DNA of 64,000 bases from Flavobacterium sp. YO12. GTDB lineage: Bacteria > Bacteroidota > Bacteroidia > Flavobacteriales > Flavobacteriaceae. The stretch covers positions 1-64,000 of the forward strand of contig NZ_NRQU01000019.1 of assembly GCF_004119495.1 (NCBI RefSeq), in the 5' to 3' direction. The first letter of the stretch is position 1, and the number at the start of each line of letters is the position of its first letter. Made by a program: the position numbers and the translations under genes. This document shows positions 43,740-52,209 of the stretch, in pieces. The notes beneath the pieces are model-generated. The model was not told where the DNA came from. It did no database searches and saw only the letters and a list, made by a program, of their open reading frames with translations.

Positions 43740-43908
43740 ATATAGTTAAAAGGAGGGGAAAATAAAATTCCAATTTTTTAAATCCCAAATTCCAAAAATA
43801 CAGCTCGTGGTTTCAACCATGGGAAACGAAAGGGTGTAAAACAAAAATTCCAAATCCCAAGTGATTAAGTTGGAATTTGGAATTTTAATATTTTGTATTC
43901 TTAAGGTT
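43740..43908. repeat. Intergenic repeats and terminator after hemD
   Basis: Contains a 17-bp stem AAAATTCCAAATCCCAA / TTGGAATTTGGAATTTT at 43844-43886 that can end hemD, a shorter CCCAAATTCC stretch at 43785 and a GTGGTTTCAACCAT hairpin. A 66-codon minus frame here is repeat DNA, not a gene. Confidence 0.65.
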
Positions 43909-44658
43909 TTATTTTCCTTTGTTTGCTTCGGCGATGTATTTTTCAAGAGCCATTGTCATAGAAGGCGTTTCAGGTGTTGGAGCAAGAATATCAATTCTTA
44001 AACCGTGATCTAAAGCTTCTTTTTGAGTTGTGCTTCCAAATACAGCGATTCTGGTATTGTTTTGTTTAAAGTCTGGGAAGTTTTTAAACAATGATTTAAT
44101 TCCTGTTGGGCTGAAAAATGCCAAAACATCATAATAAACATCTGCAAGATCAGATAAGTCGCTCATTACAGTTCTGTAAAAAACAGCTTGTGCCCAATCT
44201 ACTTTTAGACTATTTAATGTTATTGGAGCGTCTGCATTTAATTGGTCAGATGCTGGAAGTAAAAACTTCTCGTCTTTGTATTTTTTAATTAGAGGCGATA
44301 AATCAGCAAAATCTTTAGCACCAACGTAAATTTTACGTTTTCTGTATACTACATACTTTTGCAGATAAAAGGCAACTGCTTCAGATTGACAAAAATATTT
44401 CAATCCTTCAGGAACTTTGTAGCGCATTTCATCAGCCACTCTAAAAAAATGATCTACAGCATTTCGACTTGTTAAAATGATAGCAGTATAGTGGTTAAGG
44501 TCGATTTTTTGTAATCGAATCTCTTTTGCACTAACCCCTTCCACATGAATAAATGGTCTGAAATCAATTTTTATTTTGTGTTTTTGTTGGAGCTCAAAGT
44601 AAGGAGAATTCTCCACTTTAGGTTCAGGCTGTGACACCAAAATTGTTTTCACTTTCAT
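43909..44658 (-). CDS. hemD: Uroporphyrinogen-III synthase
   Basis: 249 residues from ATG 44658 (MKVKTILVSQPEP); the longer frame to 44697 overlaps the upstream gene. Two-domain HemD fold with FDFRPFIHVEGV early, TSRNAVDHFF near 78 and FSPTGIKSLF near 185, the last a typical HemD stretch. Closes hydroxymethylbilane to uroporphyrinogen III in haem synthesis. The family is weakly conserved, so the call rests on those two segments. It follows a DUF4271 gene by 14 bases, a known Bacteroidota pairing. Confidence 0.88.
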   Translation of the reverse strand: MKVKTILVSQPEPKVENSPYFELQQKHKIKIDFRPFIHVEGVSAKEIRLQKIDLNHYTAIILTSRNAVDHFFRVADEMRYKVPEGLKYFCQSEAVAFYLQKYVVYRKRKIYVGAKDFADLSPLIKKYKDEKFLLPASDQLNADAPITLNSLKVDWAQAVFYRTVMSDLSDLADVYYDVLAFFSPTGIKSLFKNFPDFKQNNTRIAVFGSTTQKEALDHGLRIDILAPTPETPSMTMALEKYIAEANKGK

Positions 44659-44672
44659 ATTATAAACATTTA

Positions 44673-45341
44673 CTAAGCACTCCCTTTTGTCATCCAATAA
44701 TAGAGAAAATAATAAGGGGCTATTTCAAGAGCGCAAAGATATAAAATAAAATAAAACAACTTGTCGATAATTGCGTTTTGATACGTTTTAATTGAAATAA
44801 AATATGAGTATAGGCTGATACACAGTGAAATACCTATGATCGCAAACGGAACAATTATTGGAATATTGTTATAATAGAACAAAATAGCATTGATAGGAAG
44901 TATTAAAACACCAATGTAAGTTCGGTAGGTTACTTTTTGTAAGTTAAAAAGTTCCATAAATTCATCAATATTGAACGAAGCTGCTACAATTTTTTCGATC
45001 AAATATTTTGCAAGAATAAAATAAAGAAGAAAAGTTGCAATTCGAATAAACAATAAATAATCTGTTTTTGATGCCGTTCCATAAATGCTCATCGTAAGTT
45101 GAATAAAAAAAGCAAATGAAATAATTTGTACAAAAAACAAACCAACAGTAAAGCTGCTGTTTATATGATTATTGTCGCGATAAATTTTAGCGTATTTATC
45201 TGAGAAAATCAGCCTGCTGAACTCAGAAAAGCGAGTTTCGTATGCTGATTTTGTTATAGCAACAATCGCAAAGGTCAGGATGAATAAAACAGTTGCCCAA
45301 TCTTTGTTTTCAATAATTCGAGGATGAAGTTGTTCAATCAT
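44673..45341 (-). CDS. DUF4271 family membrane protein
   Basis: 222 residues from ATG 45341; the codon three further upstream is TTG. About six helices with the polar segments FSRLIFSDKYAKIYR near 42 and ASFNIDEFMELFNLQKVTYR near 123 that mark DUF4271. Commonly the gene before hemD in Bacteroidota; role unknown. Confidence 0.85.
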   Translation of the reverse strand: MIEQLHPRIIENKDWATVLFILTFAIVAITKSAYETRFSEFSRLIFSDKYAKIYRDNNHINSSFTVGLFFVQIISFAFFIQLTMSIYGTASKTDYLLFIRIATFLLYFILAKYLIEKIVAASFNIDEFMELFNLQKVTYRTYIGVLILPINAILFYYNNIPIIVPFAIIGISLCISLYSYFISIKTYQNAIIDKLFYFILYLCALEIAPYYFLYYWMTKGSA

Positions 45342-45417
45342 AGCGCACAAAATTAGTAATTTTTTGGATCAATACTTTTATTATGTATTTATTATGAACC
45401 AAATGCTATAAAAAGTT

Positions 45418-45425
45418 TACTTTTG
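45418..45425 (+). promoter_or_regulatory. -7 box before the glycosyltransferase-pyrC transcript
   Basis: TACTTTTG directly upstream of the coding region; a -33 TTG at proper distance is not clear. It argues that the GTG at 45428 is too close to the transcript start to be the initiator. Confidence 0.4.
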
Positions 45426-45445
45426 CGGTGAAATTACCAAGAAAA

Positions 45446-46171
45446 ATGAGTGATAGTATTGTCATAATTCCAACTTATAACGAAATTGAAAATATTGAAA
45501 GTATTGTGAGAGCGGTACTTTCGCAGCATAAAGCGTTTCATCTTTTAATAATCGATGATAATTCTCCAGACCATACTGCTGATAAAGTGATTGTGCTGCA
45601 AGAAGAATTTTCTGGAAGATTATTTCTTGAAAAAAGAGCCAAAAAAGCGGGTTTAGGAACAGCTTATGTTCATGGTTTTAAGTGGGCTTTGGAGCGTAAA
45701 TATGATTTCATTTTTGAAATGGACGCTGACTTTTCGCATAACCCAAATGATTTAGAGAAATTATATGATGCTTGTCATTTTGGCGGAGCTGATTTGGCTA
45801 TTGGTTCCCGTTATGTAAAAGGTGTAAATGTGGTAAATTGGCCATTAAGTCGTGTATTGATGTCGTACTTCGCTTCAGTTTACGTAAAGTTTATTACCGG
45901 AATGAAAATACATGATGCAACTGCAGGTTTCGTTTGTTATAAAAGAGAGGTTTTGGAGAAAATCAATCTTAACAAAATAAAGTTTGTGGGATATGCGTTT
46001 CAAATCGAAATGAAGTACAGAACTTATTGTGCTCAATTTGAAATTAAAGAAGTTCCAATTATTTTTACAGATAGAACAAAAGGAGTTTCGAAAATGAGTA
46101 ACGCCATTATCAAAGAAGCAATTCTTGGAGTGATTTCGTTAAGATTAAAAAAATTAGTCAATACATTATAA
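45446..46171 (+). CDS. Polyprenol-phosphate mannosyltransferase-like glycosyltransferase (GT2)
   Basis: 241 residues from ATG 45446. GT-A fold: IIPTYNEIENIE at the start, DDNSPDHT near 38, EMDADFSHNP near 92 with the metal-binding DAD, then the DATAGFVCYKREVL and FTDRTKGVSKMS segments typical of Dpm1-type enzymes. Transfers a sugar, probably mannose from GDP-mannose, to polyprenyl phosphate at the inner membrane. First gene of an operon with pyrC and a DUF4296 lipoprotein. Confidence 0.9.
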   Translation: MSDSIVIIPTYNEIENIESIVRAVLSQHKAFHLLIIDDNSPDHTADKVIVLQEEFSGRLFLEKRAKKAGLGTAYVHGFKWALERKYDFIFEMDADFSHNPNDLEKLYDACHFGGADLAIGSRYVKGVNVVNWPLSRVLMSYFASVYVKFITGMKIHDATAGFVCYKREVLEKINLNKIKFVGYAFQIEMKYRTYCAQFEIKEVPIIFTDRTKGVSKMSNAIIKEAILGVISLRLKKLVNTL

Positions 46172-46180
46172 AGATAGAAC

Positions 46181-47521
46181 ATGAATAGGATTTTAATTAA
46201 AAATGCAAAAATTGTAAACGAAGGGTCTATTTTTGATGGAGATGTTTTTATAGAAAACGACATGATTGTTGAAGTCGCTGATAGTATCAGTTTAAAATCA
46301 TCTGATTGTATTGTTGTAGATGCCGAAGGAAGTTATTTAATACCGGGCGCAATCGATGATCAAGTTCATTTTAGAGAACCAGGTTTAACGCATAAAGGCG
46401 ATATTGAATCAGAATCAAGAGCTGCGGTTGCGGGAGGAATTACTTCTTTTATCGAACAGCCAAATACAGTTCCAAATGCCGTTACACAAGAAATATTAGA
46501 AGATAAATATCAAATCGCTGCTCAAAAATCATATGCGAACTATTCGTTTATGATGGGAGCTACTAACGATAACTTAGAAGAGGTTTTAAAAACGAATCCT
46601 AAAAATGTTGCTGGAATTAAGATATTTCTAGGTTCTTCAACAGGAAATATGCTGGTTGACAAAGAAGAAACTTTAGAAAAAATTTTCTCAAGCACACCAA
46701 TGTTAATCGCTGTGCATTGCGAAGATGAAACTACTATTCAAAATAACTTAGCAGAGTTCAAAGAAAAATATGGTGAAGATGTTCCGGTAACAGCGCATAA
46801 TTTAATTAGAAGTGCTGAAGCTTGTTATATTTCGTCTTCAAAAGCCGTGGCTTTGGCAAAAAGAACTGGAGCGCGTTTGCATATTTTTCATTTATCGACA
46901 GCAAAAGAAATGGAATTGTTTACAAACAAAATTCCATTAGAAGATAAAAAAATTACTGCTGAGGTTTGTGTGCATCATCTTTGGTTTACCGATGAAGATT
47001 ATAAAACAAAAGGAAATTTCATTAAATGGAATCCTGCTGTAAAAACCGAAAGTGATAGAAAAGCACTTTGGGAAGCTTTGAATGATGGTAGAATTGATGT
47101 TATTGCAACAGATCATGCTCCTCATACAAAAGAAGAAAAATTACAATCTTATTTAAAAGCACCTTCTGGAGGTCCGCTTGTGCAGCATGCCGTTGTAGCA
47201 ATGTTCGAAGCGCATCATCAAGGTAAAATAAGCGTAGAGAAAATTGTAGAAAAAATGTGTCATAATCCTGCAAAAATCTTTAAAATTGAAAAAAGAGGTT
47301 TTATTAAAGAGGGTTATTATGCTGACTTGGTAATTGTAAATCCGAGTTTGCCTTGGAGTGTAAATCAAGATAATATCTTATATAAATGCGGTTGGTCTCC
47401 TTTTGAAGGCACAGCTTTTAAATCGAGAATTACGTACACTTTTGTAAATGGTGAAATGGTTTACAATAACTTTAAAGTAAAAGATATCCGTGCTGGAAAA
47501 CGTTTATTGTTTGATAGATAA
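46181..47521 (+). CDS. pyrC: Dihydroorotase (class I-like)
   Basis: 446 residues. Amidohydrolase fold: metal site start DDQVHFREPG at 59-68, carbamylated-lysine segment GIKIFLGSSTGN (Lys147), His179 (AVHCED), His237 (IFHLST) and Asp311 (ATDHAPH). The usual HxH is QxH here: Gln61 stands where the first metal histidine is expected. I believe this is shared by other Bacteroidota members. Converts carbamoyl aspartate to dihydroorotate in pyrimidine synthesis. Nine bases after the glycosyltransferase. Confidence 0.93.
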   Translation: MNRILIKNAKIVNEGSIFDGDVFIENDMIVEVADSISLKSSDCIVVDAEGSYLIPGAIDDQVHFREPGLTHKGDIESESRAAVAGGITSFIEQPNTVPNAVTQEILEDKYQIAAQKSYANYSFMMGATNDNLEEVLKTNPKNVAGIKIFLGSSTGNMLVDKEETLEKIFSSTPMLIAVHCEDETTIQNNLAEFKEKYGEDVPVTAHNLIRSAEACYISSSKAVALAKRTGARLHIFHLSTAKEMELFTNKIPLEDKKITAEVCVHHLWFTDEDYKTKGNFIKWNPAVKTESDRKALWEALNDGRIDVIATDHAPHTKEEKLQSYLKAPSGGPLVQHAVVAMFEAHHQGKISVEKIVEKMCHNPAKIFKIEKRGFIKEGYYADLVIVNPSLPWSVNQDNILYKCGWSPFEGTAFKSRITYTFVNGEMVYNNFKVKDIRAGKRLLFDR

Positions 47522-47530
47522 AAAGACGAA

Positions 47531-48007
47531 ATGAAAAATTGTTTTGTAATAGTATTGGTTATATTTCTTTCTGTAAGTTGTAAAAGAGAGGTTGTAAAAC
47601 AGCCTGCTAAACTTATTGAGAAAGATAAAATGATTGATATTATGTATGATTTGTCTCTTCTGGAAGCAATGAAATATCAAAATCCAATTTCGTTAGATTC
47701 TACAGAAACAAATCCAACGAAGTTTATTTTAAAGAAATACAAAGTAGACAGTCTTCAATTTGCTCAAAATAATATGTATTATGCTGCAGATTATGAGAAC
47801 TACAAAGAGATGTTTGATGAGGTTGGAAAACGATTAGCAAAAAATCAAAGAGACACAGATTCGATCGTTAAAATTGAAGAGAAAAAAGCGATGAAAGCGG
47901 TGAATCTTAAGGATAAAGAAAAACCTAAAGATTCGATTAAAAAGACAAAGAGTCAAATAAATCTTGACTCGATAAGACGACAAATGAAACCGCAGCCAAA
48001 AAAATAA
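47531..48007 (+). CDS. DUF4296 family lipoprotein
   Basis: 158 residues. Lipobox LSVSC places the lipid-bearing cysteine at 17. A helical domain (LIEKDKMIDIMYDLSLLEAM, SLQFAQNNMYYAADYENYKEMFDEVGKRL) matches DUF4296, followed by a Lys-rich tail. Found after pyrC in this operon; anchored extracytoplasmic, role unknown. Confidence 0.88.
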   Translation: MKNCFVIVLVIFLSVSCKREVVKQPAKLIEKDKMIDIMYDLSLLEAMKYQNPISLDSTETNPTKFILKKYKVDSLQFAQNNMYYAADYENYKEMFDEVGKRLAKNQRDTDSIVKIEEKKAMKAVNLKDKEKPKDSIKKTKSQINLDSIRRQMKPQPKK

Positions 48008-48009
48008 TT

Positions 48010-49011
48010 CTATAGTTTAGAAATATCCTTTACATATTGATGTACATCTGTAAAAACCGTTCCTAGAGCGGTTTTTATTTTTTCATTTGAATACAAATTT
48101 TTAGAATAAGAAGCTTTTGCAGTTGCTTTTGTCAGGCGTCTTTTTTGAAAAAACAGAGTTGAAAATATTCCGTCAGCCATCCATAGGAAATTCATAAATA
48201 AAGGTTTTGCATGACGGCTTGGTTTTTTTACTTTCAAAACCTCGGCAATTGTATCAAGAATATCTTTAAAAACAATATTATCAGCTATTAAAGTAAAACG
48301 CTCATTTTTAATTTCACTATGCATTAATTGACGAGAAATTTTTACAACATCGTCAACGGTAATAAAACCAGTGCTTCCAAGAGTGTAAAACGAAAGACCA
48401 TTAGCAACTTTTAAGTACAATTCGGCGCTTCCCTGCTGTTTGTTTTTTGTTTTCGGAATTGGTCCTAAAATTACACCGGGATTTACAATTATAACATCCA
48501 AACCTTCTTGATGAGCGCGCCATACTTCCATTTCAGAACCGTATTTAGAAATAGAGTAATCGCTGTGTGGTTTTTCAGGATTCCAGTCTGTTTCCTCAGT
48601 AATATAAGTTTCGTGCGATGCCAAATCGCCAAGTGCAGCAATAGAACTTACAAAGCAAAATTTCTTTATACCTAGTGCAATCGAAAAATTAACCATATTA
48701 GCAGTTCCTTCGATGTTTATTTTTCGAAGTGCTTCTTCGTCTTTTGGGTCAAATGAAATTAAAGCGGCGCAGTGGTAAACGTAATCAATATCAATAAAAG
48801 CAGTTTCTAAAGAAGGAACATCCAAAATATCGGCTTCAAGCCATTCTATTTTTTCAAATAAAGCTTCTTTTTTATAAAGTTCAAAAATCGATTTTGCTTT
48901 TTGAATGTTGTTTTTGGTTCTGTAAATTGCCCGAACATTTTCTCCATTTTCGATTAAATGAAGCAATAAATGTGAGCCTACTAAACCTGTTCCGCCAGTT
49001 ACTAATACCAT
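48010..49011 (-). CDS. NAD-dependent epimerase/dehydratase family protein
   Basis: 333 residues. Rossmann motif GGTGLVGSH at 6-14; YSISKYGSE near 151 with the catalytic YxxxK, preceded by the VSSIAALGD segment holding the serine. Resembles dihydroflavonol reductase/sterol dehydrogenase-like extended SDRs. Substrate unknown. It ends face to face with the DUF4296 gene with only two bases between. Confidence 0.88.
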   Translation of the reverse strand: MVLVTGGTGLVGSHLLLHLIENGENVRAIYRTKNNIQKAKSIFELYKKEALFEKIEWLEADILDVPSLETAFIDIDYVYHCAALISFDPKDEEALRKINIEGTANMVNFSIALGIKKFCFVSSIAALGDLASHETYITEETDWNPEKPHSDYSISKYGSEMEVWRAHQEGLDVIIVNPGVILGPIPKTKNKQQGSAELYLKVANGLSFYTLGSTGFITVDDVVKISRQLMHSEIKNERFTLIADNIVFKDILDTIAEVLKVKKPSRHAKPLFMNFLWMADGIFSTLFFQKRRLTKATAKASYSKNLYSNEKIKTALGTVFTDVHQYVKDISKL

Positions 49012-49024
49012 TTTGTAAATATAA

Positions 49025-49206
49025 GTTTTTGTTGGAAAGGTGCAAAGCTGCAGAGAGACAAAGTTGCAAAGGTTTTTTGCAAAGGTTCAAAGTTGTAGAG
49101 GAACAAAGTTGCAAAGGTTTTTTGGTTTTTGCCGCAAAGGCGCAAAGTTTTGATTTTTTTGAAATAATATTTGTGTCTTAGCGCCTTAGTGGCATAAGTT
49201 TTTGCC
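49025..49206. repeat. Degenerate GCAAAGTTGCAAAGG repeat stretch
   Basis: Words AAGTTGCAAAGGTTTTTTG repeat at about 49060 and 49103, with related GGTGCAAAGCTGCAGAG and GCGCAAAG nearby, and a TTAGCGCCTTAGTGG end. Two unsupported frames run through it. It is related to 39875-39920 and 32910-32945. Confidence 0.6.
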
Positions 49207-49232
49207 ATTGCGATTACCATTGATTATATTTG
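49201..49232 (+). promoter_or_regulatory. tyrS promoter
   Basis: TTTG at 49201-49204, 20-base spacer, TATATTTG at 49225-49232. The ATG lies 17 bases further. Confidence 0.5.
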
Positions 49233-49249
49233 CGCAAAATATTTTAAAA

Positions 49250-50545
49250 ATGAAGAATCTAGTTGAAGAATTAAAGTGGCGCGGTTTGTACCATGATAGC
49301 ATGCCAGGAACGGAAGAACAATTGCTAAAAGAGGTAACTTCGGCATATATTGGTTTTGATCCAACAGCAGATTCACTGCATATAGGCAGTATGGTTCAGA
49401 TTATTTTATTGGTTCATTTAAAGAATTTTGGTCATCAGCCAATCGCTCTTGTGGGCGGCGCGACTGGAATGATTGGTGATCCTTCTGGAAAATCTGACGA
49501 AAGAAATTTGTTGAACGAAGAGGCTTTGGCTAAAAACGTTGCCGGAATTAAAAGTGTTCTGTCTCGTTTCCTAGACTTTAATTCAAAAGAAGCAAATGCT
49601 CCAGTAATGGTAAATAACTATGACTGGATGAAAGAATTCTCGTTTATTGATTTTGCTCGTGAAGTTGGAAAACGTATCACGGTAAATTATATGATGGCGA
49701 AGGATTCTGTTAAAAAGAGATTTAGCGGAGAAGGTGAAGGAATGTCTTTTACCGAATTTACATATCAATTAATTCAAGGGTACGATTTTTATCATTTGTA
49801 TAAAAACAACAATTGCGTTTTGCAAATGGGAGGTTCTGACCAATGGGGAAATATTACTACAGGTACAGAATTAGTGCGCAGAATGGGTGGAGAAGGAGCA
49901 AAGGCTTTTGCTTTGACAACACCTTTAATTACAAAAGCAGACGGATCTAAATTTGGAAAATCTGAAGGTGGAAATGTTTGGTTAGATGCTGATAAAACTT
50001 CGGTATATAAGTTTTACCAATTTTGGGTAAATTCAACTGATGTTGATGCTGAAAAATACATTAAAATCTTTACATTCTTAGACAAAGAAACTATTGAGGC
50101 TTTAATTGCTGAGCATCAAACGGCGCCGCATTTAAGAATCTTGCAAAAGAAATTGGCGGAAGAAATCACGATTTTTGTTCATAGTAAAGAAGAATTAGAA
50201 AAAGCGATTCAGGCTTCGAATATTTTGTTTGGAAATTCTACTGCTGATGATTTGAAAAAATTAGATGAAGTGACTTTCTTAGAAGTTTTTGATGGAGTGC
50301 CGCAAGCTGAAATTGCACAAGCTGATTTGGAAAACGGATTAGATATTGTAACGGTTTTAAACGAAAAAACAGGTTTCTTTAAATCAAACGGAGAAGCTAG
50401 ACGCGCGTTGACTGCTAACTCTATTTCTGTAAACAGAGAAAAAATAAAAGAAGATTTTGTATTAACTGCAAATGATTTGATTAACAATCAATTTGTGTTA
50501 TTACAAAGTGGAAAGAAAAACTATTTTGTGATTAGAGTGGTCTAA
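49250..50545 (+). CDS. tyrS: Tyrosine--tRNA ligase
   Basis: 431 residues from ATG 49250; the frame extending to 49202 runs through the promoter. Class I motifs: [11 protein letters not shown] near 37 (HIGH-like) and KFGKSEGGN near 236 (KMSKS-like); [12 protein letters not shown] near 197 binds tyrosine; a C-terminal S4-like domain (about 360-430) contains [16 protein letters not shown]. Charges tRNA-Tyr. Confidence 0.96.
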   Translation: MKNLVEELKWRGLYHDSMPGTEEQLLKEVTSAYIGFDPTADSLHIGSMVQIILLVHLKNFGHQPIALVGGATGMIGDPSGKSDERNLLNEEALAKNVAGIKSVLSRFLDFNSKEANAPVMVNNYDWMKEFSFIDFAREVGKRITVNYMMAKDSVKKRFSGEGEGMSFTEFTYQLIQGYDFYHLYKNNNCVLQMGGSDQWGNITTGTELVRRMGGEGAKAFALTTPLITKADGSKFGKSEGGNVWLDADKTSVYKFYQFWVNSTDVDAEKYIKIFTFLDKETIEALIAEHQTAPHLRILQKKLAEEITIFVHSKEELEKAIQASNILFGNSTADDLKKLDEVTFLEVFDGVPQAEIAQADLENGLDIVTVLNEKTGFFKSNGEARRALTANSISVNREKIKEDFVLTANDLINNQFVLLQSGKKNYFVIRVV

Positions 50546-50625
50546 ATGGTTTAACTGTTTAATCGGTTAATTGTTTAATCGAGTTTTATGCTGATTAAAC
50601 GATTTAACAAATCAACGATTAAACA
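50546..50625. repeat. GTTTAATCG inverted repeats between tyrS and the LuxE-like gene
   Basis: GTTTAATCGGTTAATTGTT and GATTAAACGATTTAAC read as inverted copies and could act as a shared terminator; the words match the tandem repeats before rpoN. Confidence 0.5.
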
Positions 50626-51606
50626 TTAAAGCACCATCAAATTACAGCCACGAATATCAGAATTATCAAAACGTCCCAATACCTCGAAAGAGTTGTTGGG
50701 ATTTTTTTTGCCTAAATCCTGCGTTGCAATAAAAGAACAAGAATTGATATTGGCTAAATCAATAACGTTGATTCCGCCGGTTTTTCCGTCTTTTATATAT
50801 GTCAAAGCATCTTCTGGATCGCGAACTAAAATATGCATCCAAGAAGGGCATTCAAATACACCTTCGCCTAAAGAATAAGCTTGCGCTAAAAGTTCTGTCA
50901 TTCCGTATTCTGAATGAATTGCATTTACACCAAATCCTTTACAGAGTTGTTCGTGTAGTTCTTCGCGAATCATTTCTTTGCGTTTTCCTTTCATTCCTCC
51001 AGTTTCCATAATAATGGTATTTTGAAGGTTGAATTGGTGTTTTTCTATTAAATCTAACAAAGCATAAGTAACACCAATTAAAATTACGTTTTGACCTGAT
51101 TCGTCAAGTTCAGTCAGTTTTTTAATTAAGTCGTCGTGATTGTGCAGATAAAACCCGCTTTCAGGCTGATTGGATAGTTTTATTAAGTCTTCGACCATAT
51201 AAATAAGCGAAGATCCCTCGCGCTCTAAATAGGACGGTAAAAGGGCTAAAACAACATAATCTTCGATATTGCCATAGAATTGAGAAAATCCTTTTCGGTA
51301 ACTTTCTTCATAAAGAGAAACATCAGTTACCAAATGCCTGCTGGTAATCATTCCAGTCGTACCGCTGCTGGTAAAAGTAACTTCGGCAGGATTGGTGTTT
51401 GATACTACGTCATGGCTTTTAAAAAACTGAATAGGTAAAAATGGAATTTGTGCCAATGTTTTTACCTGCTGTACATTTGTTTTAAGGAAATCACAAAAAT
51501 CACGATATACTGGATTGTTTTCATATTGAAAGCGAAACACTTTTAGTGCTGTTTTTTCAAATTGCTTATGGCTGGAAATCGTAAATATATCGCTGGCTGT
51601 AATCAA
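50626..51606 (-). CDS. LuxE/PaaK-like acyl-activating family protein
   Basis: 326 residues. TFTSSGTTGMITSRH near 78 is the adenylate-forming phosphate loop and SEYGMTELLAQAY near 233 the A5-like motif, as in LuxE acyl-protein synthetase and phenylacetate-CoA ligase. It lacks the full C-terminal lid of AMP-dependent synthetases. Bacteroidota members are usually labelled acyl transferase; substrate unknown, possibly an acyl group for envelope lipids. Confidence 0.83.
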   Translation of the reverse strand: MITASDIFTISSHKQFEKTALKVFRFQYENNPVYRDFCDFLKTNVQQVKTLAQIPFLPIQFFKSHDVVSNTNPAEVTFTSSGTTGMITSRHLVTDVSLYEESYRKGFSQFYGNIEDYVVLALLPSYLEREGSSLIYMVEDLIKLSNQPESGFYLHNHDDLIKKLTELDESGQNVILIGVTYALLDLIEKHQFNLQNTIIMETGGMKGKRKEMIREELHEQLCKGFGVNAIHSEYGMTELLAQAYSLGEGVFECPSWMHILVRDPEDALTYIKDGKTGGINVIDLANINSCSFIATQDLGKKNPNNSFEVLGRFDNSDIRGCNLMVL

Positions 51607-51736
51607 AACTTTTTTTGTGCAAAGATATTTATTTTTTGGCGTTCAGTGTTGCCTTTTTTAGTTTCAGTATTCTTAAGTATCAAATTTCGTAAACGATAAT
51701 GAGGCTAAATACTAAAAAGCGGAACACCGTAAACAC

Positions 51737-51763
51737 AAAAAAAGCTCCATAAGAGCTTTTTTG
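51737..51763 (-). terminator. Terminator of the sorting-domain protein gene
   Basis: AAAAAAGCTC CATAA GAGCTTTTTT, read on the minus strand after the stop at 51766. Confidence 0.8.
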
Positions 51764-51765
51764 TT

Positions 51766-52104
51766 TTATCGAATAATGAGCTTTCGGGTTGCCGTAGCAT
51801 TTTGCTCGCTTATTTTTATAATGTAAACGCCTGGGACAAGATCTGAAACGTTTAGTTCTTTTGAGCTTAGATGCGTTTGTAATACTCTTTTTCCTAAGAT
51901 GTCAAAAATGATGATTTCTTTTTCTAAATCATTTTTTGAGGTAATATATACTTTTCCATTGACCACTGGGTTAGGGTACAAGCTGAGACCCTCAATTCCT
52001 ACGGACTCTTGAGTTTTTGGTAATTGCTTACTGTCTTGTGCTGAAACACTTACAGTAAAGAAAAAAGCCAATAAAAAAATAATATAAAAGTAGTTTTTTG
52101 CCAT
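51766..52104 (-). CDS. Minimal type IX secretion sorting-domain protein
   Basis: 112 residues: signal peptide 1-22 (ends VSAQD), a linker of about 17 residues, and a complete T9SS type A C-terminal domain starting LSLYPNPVVNGKVYI with FDILGKRVLQ, LNVSDLVPGVYIIKI and a basic TRKLIIR end. No functional domain precedes the sorting signal. It could be a peptide carrier, a decoy for the secretion/anchoring machinery or a remnant. Its own terminator at 51737 and the terminator of the upstream gene at 52159 suggest separate expression. Confidence 0.8.
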   Translation of the reverse strand: MAKNYFYIIFLLAFFFTVSVSAQDSKQLPKTQESVGIEGLSLYPNPVVNGKVYITSKNDLEKEIIIFDILGKRVLQTHLSSKELNVSDLVPGVYIIKISEQNATATRKLIIR

Positions 52105-52158
52105 CGCATTTATTTGGATGAGTAAATATACAAAAAAAATTACAAAAACTAAGCCAAA

Positions 52159-52190
52159 AAAAACATCCTAAATTATTAGGATGTTTTTAA
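52159..52190 (-). terminator. Terminator of the beta-helix lipoprotein gene
   Basis: 11-bp perfect stem AAACATCCTAA / TTAGGATGTTT with loop ATTA. Confidence 0.85.
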
Positions 52191-52209
52191 CATTTTATAT
52201 TTTAACTAA

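Noticed and set aside
43746..43946. 66-codon minus frame between Lrp and hemD genes
   Set aside because: It runs through the hemD terminator repeats and the gene end; protein composition is not natural.
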